Source: CAZRAL01 sp964598005 | GTDB lineage: Bacteria; Pseudomonadota; Gammaproteobacteria; Burkholderiales; Usitatibacteraceae | NCBI GenBank assembly: GCA_964598005.1 | Contig: CAZRAL010000009.1 | Span: 4,274 to 68,273 of the forward strand | DNA: 64,000 nucleotides | Reading direction: 5' to 3' | Shown here: piece after piece, positions 1 to 8,145 of the stretch | How the letters are laid out: each line of letters begins with the position of its first letter | Position numbering within the stretch: the stretch's first letter is position 1 | Position numbers and translations under genes: made by a program | The notes under the pieces: model-generated | Seen by the model: the letters and a program-made list of their open reading frames with translations, nothing else | What the model was told of the DNA's origin: nothing | Databases searched by the model: none

Positions 1-104
1 TCGCCTAACCACAGGCTGGGCGCTTGAATGGTGAGCTGCATATTGGCAGGGGTGATCCGTGCTTTCACGATGGTGCCCGTAGTTTCAATGATGCCGGTAA
101 ACAT
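1..104 (-). CDS. ribE: Riboflavin synthase alpha subunit, N-terminal part (cut by window edge)
   Basis: Reading the minus strand from the ATG at 104 gives MFTGIIETTGTIVKARI and so on, 34 residues before the window ends. The MFTGIIE start is the signature of the first lumazine-binding repeat of riboflavin synthase, which makes riboflavin from two 6,7-dimethyl-8-ribityllumazine molecules. The start lies 10 nt after the ribD stop on the same strand, so the two are very likely cotranscribed. The rest of the gene lies outside the window. Confidence 0.9.
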   Translation of the reverse strand, partial: MFTGIIETTGTIVKARITPANMQLTIQAPSLWLG

Positions 105-114
105 ATTTTTCTCG

Positions 115-1251
115 TTAAATGATCGCATTAGTGGGAACTATCGGATTCTTCTCCTCGATTGGCTCTGCTGTCACGCGCAAGTCATTTCCAACTTGTCGAA
201 TATCGCACCATTTCATACGGGTAAGTTGTTGCAGATTTGTTGGTTGTCCCAAAGCAAACCAGCCGCGCGCTGTGTCGCCCATTAGCTTCGGCGCGAGATA
301 AACAACAATTTCATCTACCACACCAGCCTTGAGCAGTGCTCCGTTCAAGGTGGCGCCGGCTTCTACCCATATTTCATTCAGCCCACGCGCTCCGAGCAAC
401 TGCATCGTTTTAACCAGATCAATTTTGCCGCTGGCTGTATCCAACGGCGCACGCAATACACTGATACCACGTAATTCCAATTCACGCTGGCGTTCTTCTT
501 GCCCATTGGCCGTTACAATCAAAAGATTGTCACCGCTCAAAATGCGCCTGTCGTCGGAAATAGTTAAGGCTGTATCTAGCACGATACGCAGCGGCTGGCG
601 TTTGCACGCTATGTCGCGCACGTTGAGCTGTGGATCATCTGCCACAATGGTGCCAATGCCCGTCATGACTGCACAGGCACGTGCGCGCAAGCGATGTACA
701 TCGCGGCGGGCCTCGTCACCAGTGATCCATTTCGATTCTCCATCAGCGAGCGCAGTACCACCATCGATGCTGGCGGCTATTTTGAGGCATACCCAAGGCC
801 GTCCGCGTGTAACGCGCGAGAGAAAGCCGCGCAGGCTGGCACGAGCTGATGTTTCCATCAGACCAATTTCCACTCGGATGCCGACTTCCTGCAAGCGCCG
901 GTGCCCGTTGCCGTCCACACCGTGAAACGGGTCGTGCAGGGCACTGACGACCCGGGCCACCCGCGCAGCGGCAAGCAGGTCGGAACATGCGGGACCACGC
1001 GAGCCAGCGTGTAGGAAGCAGGGTTCCAGCGAGGTATAAACGGTCGCGCCCTGCGGCGATTCGCTACAACGCGCCAGCGCTTCTGCCTCGGCGTGCGGAC
1101 GCCCACCCAGTTGGGTGCAACCTTCGCCAATTATTTTGTTGTGCTTTACGATCACGCAGCCCACATGCGGATTAGGCGTGGCCAAACCGCGCGCTTGCTC
1201 TCCCAGTCGGATGGCACGCGCCATCATGGCGTGATCGAAGGCGTCGAACAT
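115..1251 (-). CDS. ribD: Bifunctional riboflavin biosynthesis deaminase/reductase RibD
   Basis: 378 residues from the ATG at 1251. It catalyses deamination of the pyrimidine intermediate and then reduction of the ribosyl side chain. The N-terminal deaminase domain has TPNPHVGCVIV and the zinc/catalytic HAE at residues 53-55, with zinc cysteines at 78 and 89. The C-terminal RibD reductase domain starts near residue 150 (RPWVCLKIAASIDGG) and has the TGIGTIVADDPQLNVR stretch. Oddity: the zinc cysteines read EPCFLHAGSRGPAC, that is C-x10-C, where I recall C-x8-C (PCSHHGRTPPC type) as usual. An upstream in-frame start would run into nrdR; 1251 leaves a 10-nt gap to the nrdR stop. Operon with nrdR upstream and ribE downstream. 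Confidence 0.95.
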   Translation of the reverse strand: MFDAFDHAMMARAIRLGEQARGLATPNPHVGCVIVKHNKIIGEGCTQLGGRPHAEAEALARCSESPQGATVYTSLEPCFLHAGSRGPACSDLLAAARVARVVSALHDPFHGVDGNGHRRLQEVGIRVEIGLMETSARASLRGFLSRVTRGRPWVCLKIAASIDGGTALADGESKWITGDEARRDVHRLRARACAVMTGIGTIVADDPQLNVRDIACKRQPLRIVLDTALTISDDRRILSGDNLLIVTANGQEERQRELELRGISVLRAPLDTASGKIDLVKTMQLLGARGLNEIWVEAGATLNGALLKAGVVDEIVVYLAPKLMGDTARGWFALGQPTNLQQLTRMKWCDIRQVGNDLRVTAEPIEEKNPIVPTNAII

Positions 1252-1261
1252 GGGCGCTACG

Positions 1262-1717
1262 TCACGAGGATTTGCGTACTTCCTGAATGGCATCGCGGAA
1301 ATCTTCCACATCGGAGAAGCTTTTATAGACCGAGGCAAAGCGAATATAGCCAACCTGGTCCAATTCTTTCAGTTCCTGCATCACCATTTCACCAATATCG
1401 CGCGACTTGAGTTCTCTTTCGCCACCGAGTAACAGTGTCTGTTCGATGCGGTCAATGGCTGCATCGACTTTTTCTGCCGTGACTGGCCGTTTATGCAAGG
1501 CGCGATGGAAACTGGTTTCTAGTTTTTTACGCGAAAAATCCTCGCGCTGCTTGTTTGATTTTACGATCTGCGGCATACGCAGTTCGGCAGTTTCATAGGT
1601 GGTGTAGCGTTTATGGCAAACCGTGCAGCGCCGTCGCCGCCGGATTACATCGCCCTCTTCGGATACACGGGAATCGATAACATGGGTATCGGGCGCGCTG
1701 CAGAAAGGGCATTTCAT
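1262..1717 (-). CDS. nrdR: Transcriptional repressor NrdR
   Basis: 151 residues, normal length. N-terminal zinc ribbon with cysteines 3, 6, 31 and 34 (MKCPFC, CTVC) and an ATP-cone domain from about residue 50 (PQIVKSNKQREDFSRKKLE). NrdR senses ATP/dATP and represses ribonucleotide reductase operons by binding NrdR boxes in their promoters. It lies between glyA and ribD, a common proteobacterial arrangement, and is probably transcribed with ribD and ribE. No ribonucleotide reductase gene is intact in the window, but a nrdJ 3' fragment is present at 15525-15819. Confidence 0.95.
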   Translation of the reverse strand: MKCPFCSAPDTHVIDSRVSEEGDVIRRRRRCTVCHKRYTTYETAELRMPQIVKSNKQREDFSRKKLETSFHRALHKRPVTAEKVDAAIDRIEQTLLLGGERELKSRDIGEMVMQELKELDQVGYIRFASVYKSFSDVEDFRDAIQEVRKSS

Positions 1718-1760
1718 TTTCGCGCGTCTCGCTCACTCAACCGCGCGGATTCATGACTCA

Positions 1761-3017
1761 TTACCCATACACCGGAAATTTGCCCGTGAGGGCTGCCACA
1801 TTTCCGCGTACAGCCGCGATATTCTTTTCGTCATGCGGGTTATCCAGTACATCGGCAATGAGATTGGCCGTCAACTCGACCTCTGCCTCCTTAAATCCGC
1901 GCGTGGTCATGGCGGGCGAACCCAGGCGAATACCGCTGGTGACAAAAGGCTTTTCGGGATCGTGCGGGATGGAATTTTTATTACAGGTGATGTGCGCCTG
2001 GCCCAGAATGGCCTCGGCTTCTTTGCCGGTAATTTTCTTGGGCCGCAGATCGACCAGCATGACATGCGACTCGGTACGCCCTGAAACAATCCGCAGGCCG
2101 CGCCTGATCAAGGCCGTGGCCAGCGTCTGCGCATTTTTAAGCACTTGCTGCTGATAGGCTTTAAAATCAGGCTCCAGTGCCTCCTTGAACGCCACGGCTT
2201 TTCCAGCGATCACATGCATGAGCGGTCCACCCTGAATGCCCGGGAAAATAGCTGAATTAACAACCTTCTCGATTTCTGTTTTCATGAGGATAATGCCGCC
2301 GCGCGGGCCACGCAGCGATTTATGAGTGGTCGAGGTCACGGCATCGGCATGGGGAATCGGGCTGGGGTAAACACCAGCGGCGATCAACCCGGCGTAGTGT
2401 GCCATATCGACCATGAAATAGGCGCCGACTTCCTTGGCGATTGCAGCAAAGCGCGCAAAATCAATCCGTAATGAATAAGCGGAGGCGCCAGCCAAAATCA
2501 GTTTTGGCTTGTGCTCGCGCGCCAGCTTTTCCACCTGCTCGTAATCAATTTCTTCTTTTTCATTCAGGCCGTAGCTCACCACGTTGAACCATTTACCGCT
2601 CATGTTGACTGGCGAACCATGAGTAAGATGCCCGCCCATTGCCAGCGACATGCCAAGAACCGTATCGCCCGGATTAAGCAACGCAAAGTAGACTGCCTGA
2701 TTGGCCTGCGAACCGGAATTCGGCTGAACATTGGCCGCATAGCCATGACGCTCCGCATCAAAGAGTTTTTTGACCCGCTCGATCGCTAGTGTTTCAACAA
2801 CATCGACGAATTCGCAGCCGCCGTAATAGCGTTTACCGGGATAGCCTTCCGCATATTTATTGGTCAGTTGCGAACCTTGCGCCTGCATGACAGCGGGGCT
2901 GGTGTAATTTTCTGATGCGATTAACTCGATATGTTCTTCCTGACGGCGGTTCTCGGCCGTTATGGCGGCCCATAGTTCTTTGTCGGCAGTTTCAAGGGTA
3001 ATAGAGCGGCTGAACAT
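1761..3017 (-). CDS. glyA: Serine hydroxymethyltransferase
   Basis: 418 residues from the ATG at 3017 (MFSRSITLETADKELW). A TTG six codons upstream is a poorer choice because family members start at this point. PLP enzyme interconverting serine and glycine and charging tetrahydrofolate with a one-carbon unit. The PLP-lysine motif TSTTHKSLRGPRGG is present near residue 230, and the HIELIASENYTS and NSGSQANQAVY motifs are intact. It is 43 nt upstream of nrdR on the same strand. No clear Shine-Dalgarno sequence was seen. The start faces a decayed IS5 fragment at 3132-3313. Confidence 0.96.
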   Translation of the reverse strand: MFSRSITLETADKELWAAITAENRRQEEHIELIASENYTSPAVMQAQGSQLTNKYAEGYPGKRYYGGCEFVDVVETLAIERVKKLFDAERHGYAANVQPNSGSQANQAVYFALLNPGDTVLGMSLAMGGHLTHGSPVNMSGKWFNVVSYGLNEKEEIDYEQVEKLAREHKPKLILAGASAYSLRIDFARFAAIAKEVGAYFMVDMAHYAGLIAAGVYPSPIPHADAVTSTTHKSLRGPRGGIILMKTEIEKVVNSAIFPGIQGGPLMHVIAGKAVAFKEALEPDFKAYQQQVLKNAQTLATALIRRGLRIVSGRTESHVMLVDLRPKKITGKEAEAILGQAHITCNKNSIPHDPEKPFVTSGIRLGSPAMTTRGFKEAEVELTANLIADVLDNPHDEKNIAAVRGNVAALTGKFPVYG

Positions 3018-3131
3018 GTTTTTGCGGCGCAGCAATCGCGCTTGAAAGTTGAAATTGAAAGGATTTTAGCATGGTGCGAAACCTCATTTTGCAAAGGGGC
3101 GATTGGGGCGTATTGGTGATGCTTCGCCAGG

Positions 3132-3313
3132 GCGTGTTCACAATAACTGACATCATGGAATTTGGGCGTAAGTAATGGATCGGGGCATGTTGAGCGATTC
3201 TTGGATCGGCGCAAACAATTTCGTCGCCTTGCGAATCGTTACAACAAACTCGCCAACTGCTTCAATGCCTTTTTGCCTATGGCTTGCATCTAAATTTGGT
3301 TACAGTGAATACG
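3132..3313 (+). pseudogene. IS5-family transposase 3' remnant, left copy of an inverted pair
   Basis: Plus-strand translation gives VERFLDRRKQFRRLANRYNK followed by LANCFNAFLPMACI, a stop, then IWLQ. This is the C-terminal pattern of IS5-type transposases (VERFF.RIK.FRR.ATRYDKLA). An almost identical 183-bp copy lies in inverted orientation at 5578-5760; the two differ by about ten substitutions and small indels. Both point inward, so together they bracket the regulator/peptide cassette. The 3018-3523 gap otherwise holds only AT-rich sequence without a recognisable gene. Confidence 0.8.
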
Positions 3314-3523
3314 CTTTAAACCTTCTTTGCTGAATTCACAAATGTGACAGCGGCCGCACAAAAGTGACAACACAAAAGTAACCATATCTGTTACCCCTTG
3401 CCTGAACCGCTATATCTGCACGGTACGGCACTTCGCTGCCAATTTGAAACGGTGAAACTGGCAGCATGGCAGGATGGTAATGATTGTTAATCATCGACGG
3501 TCGTGTGTTAGCATCGTCGCAAC

Positions 3524-5089
3524 ATGCAAACTCGTTCCTCCTCATCTGCCAAGCCCGCCCACGCCGAACTGCACAACCTGCTTTTCGGCAAGGCCTCCTA
3601 CCGCCCACAACAGTTGAGCGCCTGTCTTGCGAGAGCCGGGGTGTTGCGCGGCTCCGCGGCAATCAGCTTTATTACCGTGGGGCTGGATATGTGCCGCGAG
3701 CTTTATCTGGCCAGTCGCTCGCTGGAGGCAGTGCCAGTGGCCCGCGCCTGCATGGATTTGGCGAACAAGCGCGGCGAGATGGCCTTGCGCATTCGCGCCA
3801 TATCAGTATTGGGCAATGTCATGACCGACTGCGGCGATCTGATTGGCGCCGTGCAGCAGCACCGGGAAAGTCTGCTGCTGGCCGAAAATTGCGACGATAG
3901 AAGAAATATCGCTAACGCTTATGCCAATTTGGGCGCGATATATAACTATGCGTCCGATTACCGAGCATCAATTGATTACTACCAACGCGCTCTTGATACC
4001 CTATCTGAATTAGCAGATAGCCAATTACGCTTTGGCGCTTATGACAATATGGCCCATAACTACCTGATCGTAGGTAAGGTCAGTCAAGGTTTGCAGGCAA
4101 TCAGCAAATGTATGGCCATTGAAGCAACGTCAATTATCCGGCCGCATAGTCTGATTGTCAGAAGGCGCAATCATATCCGGCTGCTGATTCAGGCGGGCCG
4201 CCTGAATGAAGTGCCATCGGTGTTGGCCGAGCTAGCAGAGTTGGTTAAAGATAACCAAACGCCCCGTACTGAACTGGCGCTGCTGCTGTCGCGTGGTTCT
4301 TTTGAGGTGGCACGTGGTCATCCCGATCTGGGCCGCACCTTGCTGGCGCAGGCGCTGGAGAGGGCGAAAGAAGCTACCTACGGCATTGGCGATACCCTGA
4401 TTGCCATGCAGCAGGCGGAGAAGGCCGCAGGCAATCGCCGTGCTGCTGCTGAATGGCTAGCGCAGGTCATCGAACTGGCTGGCCGCGAAGCGCTTAAAAA
4501 AGAACACCGCTGCGCCGAACTGGCGAATATCTTTGCCCAATCGTCGCAGGATCTTCCGCTGAGCGAAAAGAGCTGGCGCATGCTTTCCCTGCTGCATCTG
4601 CCCACCAAGACGATCGCCGAACAACTCGATATGAAACCCGACTCGGTGCGCCGATATCTGACGGCGACCTATCGCACCATCGGCGCAAGCAGCAAAACCG
4701 ATGCCGCCATCTGGTACCAGAAGCAACTCACGGCAAAGAATTGCCCTGCCACGATAAACTGGAACGATCCTTGCAGTTTTGCCTCCTATGCCCTGAGTCA
4801 TGGGCTGCGGGCCTCGCTAGGGTGGTTGTATGGATTATTGCAACCTCACGATAGCGATTTTCTGGCCCGGCTTGAGCGTAATGCCGATCCAACAAATGCA
4901 CTCGCGGTCGTGCCCATCGAAGACATGCGCTGGCATATGGCTGGTTTTTTTCATCATCGCCGCAGTCAGGATGACGAGGCGGCAACCGACTCGGCGGCAC
5001 TACTCTACCGCGCCATCCTGCGCCGCCTGCAGTTGCAAAACGAGCGAACCCCCCGATCCCCCCCAAAGGGCCACAAATGTGATGAATAG
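3524..5089 (+). CDS. TPR-domain transcriptional regulator with C-terminal LuxR/GerE-type HTH
   Basis: 521 residues. Residues about 40-330 are helical repeats of TPR character (for example NIANAYANLGAIYNYASDYR and ASIDYYQRAL, spaced like TPR helix pairs). At about residues 345-400 is a LuxR-like helix-turn-helix: LSEKSWRMLSLLHLPTKTIA followed by EQLDMKPDSVRRYLTATYRT, then IGASSKTDAAIW, which parallels the GerE pattern LSxRExxVLxLL...NKEIA..L..S..TVKxHLxxIYxKLGVxxRxxA. A further 120 residues follow with no recognised domain. It is probably a regulator that senses a ligand or peptide through the TPR part; that is inference. No Shine-Dalgarno sequence is obvious before the ATG at 3524. It is convergent with the double-glycine peptide gene at 5173-5352, and both lie inside an inverted pair of IS5 remnants. 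Confidence 0.75.
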   Translation: MQTRSSSSAKPAHAELHNLLFGKASYRPQQLSACLARAGVLRGSAAISFITVGLDMCRELYLASRSLEAVPVARACMDLANKRGEMALRIRAISVLGNVMTDCGDLIGAVQQHRESLLLAENCDDRRNIANAYANLGAIYNYASDYRASIDYYQRALDTLSELADSQLRFGAYDNMAHNYLIVGKVSQGLQAISKCMAIEATSIIRPHSLIVRRRNHIRLLIQAGRLNEVPSVLAELAELVKDNQTPRTELALLLSRGSFEVARGHPDLGRTLLAQALERAKEATYGIGDTLIAMQQAEKAAGNRRAAAEWLAQVIELAGREALKKEHRCAELANIFAQSSQDLPLSEKSWRMLSLLHLPTKTIAEQLDMKPDSVRRYLTATYRTIGASSKTDAAIWYQKQLTAKNCPATINWNDPCSFASYALSHGLRASLGWLYGLLQPHDSDFLARLERNADPTNALAVVPIEDMRWHMAGFFHHRRSQDDEAATDSAALLYRAILRRLQLQNERTPRSPPKGHKCDE

Positions 5090-5172
5090 TCCGGGGCATG
5101 GGCATGTTATTTTTAAGGCATGTCAGACATTGATAACACACCCATCCTCTGGTTTTTAAGGCCTGCTGGCGA

Positions 5173-5352
5173 TCAGCCCGCCGTTTTAGTTAGCCCCGGT
5201 GATACAGGGCTTGCAACTATCCAGAAAAGTTCTTGCTCGCCCCCGGCAACCTGGGTGATTTCTGCACCGCTCAGCTGGGCCAATGGGGAGTGTTGCTTGC
5301 TATGGTGATTTTCCGCGCCATGGCCGATTTGGATGTTGATGCGTGTATTCAT
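5173..5352 (-). CDS. Small double-glycine-leader peptide (bacteriocin- or signal-like precursor)
   Basis: 59 residues from the ATG at 5352, preceded by AAGGA nine bases upstream. The segment LSGAEITQVAGG (residues 27-38) matches the double-glycine leader consensus position by position: L at -12, S at -11, E at -8, I at -7, V at -4, GG at -2/-1. Cleavage after residue 38 would release a 21-residue peptide that starts EQELFWIVAS and ends GLTKTAG, with no cysteine. Such leaders are cut by C39-peptidase ABC exporters, but none is encoded in this window. It is convergent with the TPR/LuxR regulator, 83 nt apart. Coding status rests on the leader pattern and the ribosome site. What the mature peptide does is unknown. 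Confidence 0.7.
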   Translation of the reverse strand: MNTRINIQIGHGAENHHSKQHSPLAQLSGAEITQVAGGEQELFWIVASPVSPGLTKTAG

Positions 5353-5577
5353 GCTGTGTTTTCCTTTCATTGGAATATTAAAAAGCGGGGTAGATTGTTG
5401 GCCATACAAAGCGCTAAACAACACCCCGACCCTAATATGCCCTAAAAGAGGATGAATGGAAGATGGAAGATTTACCCCCCACCCGGCATGAGAACGCACC
5501 CACCTCTCCGTCTTTGTCGTATCCACCGCTGCCATTCCGGGGAGCATGGGATGAAAAATCTGCTGTGGATAAACAGA

Positions 5578-5760
5578 GCGTATTCACTGTAACCAAATAT
5601 AGATGCAAGCCAGAAGCAAAAAGGCATTGAAGCAGTTGGCGAGTTTGTTGTAACGAATCCGCAAGGTGACGAAATTGTTTGCGCCGATCCAAGAATCGCT
5701 CACATGCCCCGATCCATTACTTACGCCGAAATTCCAGGATGTCAGTTATTGCGAACACGC
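5578..5760 (-). pseudogene. IS5-family transposase 3' remnant, right copy of an inverted pair
   Basis: The minus strand reads RYNKLANCFNAFLLLACIYI then WLQ and a stop, the C-terminus of an IS5-type transposase; small indels break the reading frame further upstream. It is the inverted partner of 3132-3313 and ends 15 nt from the stop of the downstream sensor kinase gene. The 225 nt between the peptide gene and this copy hold no other gene I can support. Confidence 0.8.
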
Positions 5761-5775
5761 TCTAACAAGAGGGAG

Positions 5776-7155
5776 TTATTTCGACTCCTCCGGCAAAGGC
5801 AGGGATAAGCTGGCTTCCACACCATCTCCTTCACGGGAACGAAGTACAAATTTGCCCCCGTGCATCCGCGCAATGCGTTCCACGATTGCCAGCCCCAATC
5901 CAGCGCCAGCGTTGCCACTACGCGCAGCGTCGCGGCGTGTGAAAGGTTGTTTCAAGCGTTCTATTTCTTCGTCTGGAATCCCCGGGCCTCGATCCAAAAC
6001 GCTCAACCTTGCTTCCTGCCCAATGAGTGCCGTGCGCAGGTTCATTTCTGCCCCGCCATATTTGAGGGCATTGTCGAGAAGGTTGCCGAGCAGTCGTTGC
6101 ATGGCCAATGGGCGAAGCCGTAATGCGGGTAACGGTGCCAGATCGAGGGTTATTTTCGCACCCAGCCGCTCAGCGCGTTCTGCCGCACCACGCACCAGCA
6201 GGTTGAAGTCCACCGTTTCCAGCGGTTCGCCGCTTTCGTCGCGCGCAAAATCCATGAACTGCGCGATGATGGCGTTGATATCTTCAATGTCTTTTTCCAG
6301 ATCGCGGCGCAGCGCAGGCTCGGCGGGCAACATTTCGAGAGCCAGCCGCAGCCGCGCCAGCGGCGTACGCAAATCGTGCGAAACGCCGGCAAGAAACGCG
6401 GCGCGCTCATGATCGAGGCGCGCCAGATCGTCACGCATCTGGTTGAAGGCTACCGCAACCGCTTTCACCTCCTCTGGCCCCATCGGCGTCACCGGAGGCG
6501 GTTGTTTGCCTTGGCCGATCGCATGCGCAGCGCGCGCTAGCGCTTTTAACGGCATGTTGACGCGCCACATCAGGAATACCGCACCGGCTAGCGCCAGCAA
6601 TGCGCCAAACACGGCCCAGCCAATCCATGCCCAGGAAAAATCCTGCTCGACCACCCGACTGCGCGGAAACGCGACAAAGTAATGCGTCTCAGCCACTGGA
6701 AACTTGGCGATCAATTGTGGTGGGGATGAATTTGCCGTTCCGGTTTGCGGAGTGTTGCGCAAAATGCCGCTGCGCCGTGGAAATTTGTACACATAGAGTT
6801 CAGCCTCAGCGCCGAATTGCTCCTTGAGCCGCGCACGCGCGATGCGAATCGCCGGGATGGCATCTGGTGCAGGCTCCATATCCTCGATGACTTCGTCGCG
6901 CTCGGGATTGAGAAAGCGCACGCCGCGCTCATCACCAAGGCGAGCGATAAATTCATAGCGCCGCTCATTTGGAATGGTTTCCAGCGCCGCACGTATCGAT
7001 TTTAGGTGGCTGATAAAGCCCATCGCTGCAGGGTGCCCGCGCGGCTGCGTGGCGTAATGACGGAATAGCAATACCGACGCAATTTGGCTGGCCATGAGAG
7101 CGGCCATGATGACCAGCGCGGTACGCGCGATCAGTGATTTTGGCAATAGACGCAT
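5776..7155 (-). CDS. EnvZ-type sensor histidine kinase
   Basis: 459 residues. Membrane segments at about 9-30 and 172-195 frame a periplasmic sensor of roughly 140 residues. A HAMP linker follows (about 196-248), then the dimerisation/phosphoacceptor motif AGVSHDLRTPLARLRL with the histidine near residue 257, and an HATPase domain with N box LLGNLLDNALKYG, DRGPGIP and GAGLGLAIVERI. The layout is that of EnvZ. It lies 29 nt after the response regulator on the same strand, so the two form one operon. The sensed signal cannot be read from sequence; osmolarity/outer-membrane control is only the family precedent. Confidence 0.88.
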   Translation of the reverse strand: MRLLPKSLIARTALVIMAALMASQIASVLLFRHYATQPRGHPAAMGFISHLKSIRAALETIPNERRYEFIARLGDERGVRFLNPERDEVIEDMEPAPDAIPAIRIARARLKEQFGAEAELYVYKFPRRSGILRNTPQTGTANSSPPQLIAKFPVAETHYFVAFPRSRVVEQDFSWAWIGWAVFGALLALAGAVFLMWRVNMPLKALARAAHAIGQGKQPPPVTPMGPEEVKAVAVAFNQMRDDLARLDHERAAFLAGVSHDLRTPLARLRLALEMLPAEPALRRDLEKDIEDINAIIAQFMDFARDESGEPLETVDFNLLVRGAAERAERLGAKITLDLAPLPALRLRPLAMQRLLGNLLDNALKYGGAEMNLRTALIGQEARLSVLDRGPGIPDEEIERLKQPFTRRDAARSGNAGAGLGLAIVERIARMHGGKFVLRSREGDGVEASLSLPLPEESK

Positions 7156-7184
7156 GATCGATCAGCGGATGGCAAACGTGGGAA

Positions 7185-7934
7185 TCATTGTTTGGAGACA
7201 GCTTCGTCGGCAACGAACATATAACCAAAACCCCATACGGTCTGAATGTAGCGCGGCTTGGCGGGATCTTCTTCCAGCAATTTGCGCAAGCGCGATACCT
7301 GCACGTCGATGGAACGATCGAAACTCTCGTGTTCACGGCCTCGGGCAAGCTCCATGAGTTTATTACGCGACAAAGGCGTTCCCGGCTGACTCACCAATAC
7401 TTTCAACAAGGCAAACTCGCCTGTGGTCATCGGAATGGCGTTGCCGTGGTGCATCAATACACGCGTACCCAGATGAAGCGAGAATCCGCCAAAAGTCACA
7501 AACTCCCCGTCGGGGACCGGAGCACCAGGCGCGGGCAGGGGCACTTGCCGACGCAGCACGGCGTGAATACGCGCCACGAGTTCACGCGGGTTGAACGGTT
7601 TGGGCAAATAATCATCTGCACCGATTTCCAGGCCGACGATACGATCGACATCGTCGCCTTTGGCGGTAAGCATGATAATCGGTGTCTGATTTTCCTGCCC
7701 GCGCAAACGGCGGCAAATAGCCAGTCCATCCTCTCCAGGCAGCATTACATCAAGCACGATCAAATCATAGCGGGTACGCGTCATGGCCCGATCGAGCGCA
7801 TTGCCATCGGCAACAGTTTCCGCTGAAAATCCTTGTTCGGACAAATAGCGTTTGAGCAAATCGCGCATTCGCAGATCGTCATCGACAATCAAAATGCGCT
7901 GGCGTGCCGTATTGAGCAGGGAGGATAAAATCAT
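7185..7934 (-). CDS. ompR: OmpR-type response regulator
   Basis: 249 residues. Receiver domain with acidic pocket DDD near residues 18-20, phosphoacceptor D62 in YDLIVLDVMLPG, T90 in MLTAKG and K112 in LPKPF. A C-terminal winged-helix OmpR/PhoB domain follows (LTTGEFALL-type TTGEFALLKVL, then SRNKLMELARGREHE and SFDRSIDVQVSRLRKLLEED, ending RYIQTVWGFGYMF). Paired with the EnvZ-type kinase downstream. The assignment to OmpR rather than another winged-helix regulator rests on overall similarity and the kinase type. Confidence 0.85.
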   Translation of the reverse strand: MILSSLLNTARQRILIVDDDLRMRDLLKRYLSEQGFSAETVADGNALDRAMTRTRYDLIVLDVMLPGEDGLAICRRLRGQENQTPIIMLTAKGDDVDRIVGLEIGADDYLPKPFNPRELVARIHAVLRRQVPLPAPGAPVPDGEFVTFGGFSLHLGTRVLMHHGNAIPMTTGEFALLKVLVSQPGTPLSRNKLMELARGREHESFDRSIDVQVSRLRKLLEEDPAKPRYIQTVWGFGYMFVADEAVSKQ

Positions 7935-8145
7935 GCAGAAGATGGTATGTGTGGTTTAAGACAACTTACAAAATTGAGATGTAACGAGATGTTAGCAAAC
8001 CGCGCCAAAGTGTCCCTTTTTTACATTTGGTTACGTATGCATTGCAACGACACACGCCAGACCACAATCTATCCTTTAAGCTAAAGATCATGGTGTTTAG
8101 TTGCGTCTTTAGCTTTTCAAGCCCCCATTTTTCAAGGAGAACAAC

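Noticed and set aside
1093..1432. Plus-strand frames across ribD and nrdR
   Set aside because: Shadows of the two well-supported minus-strand genes.
5120..5308. 62-codon plus-strand frame opposite the double-glycine peptide gene
   Set aside because: The opposite strand has the better ribosome site and a precise leader motif; only one of the two can be favoured and the minus-strand one has support.
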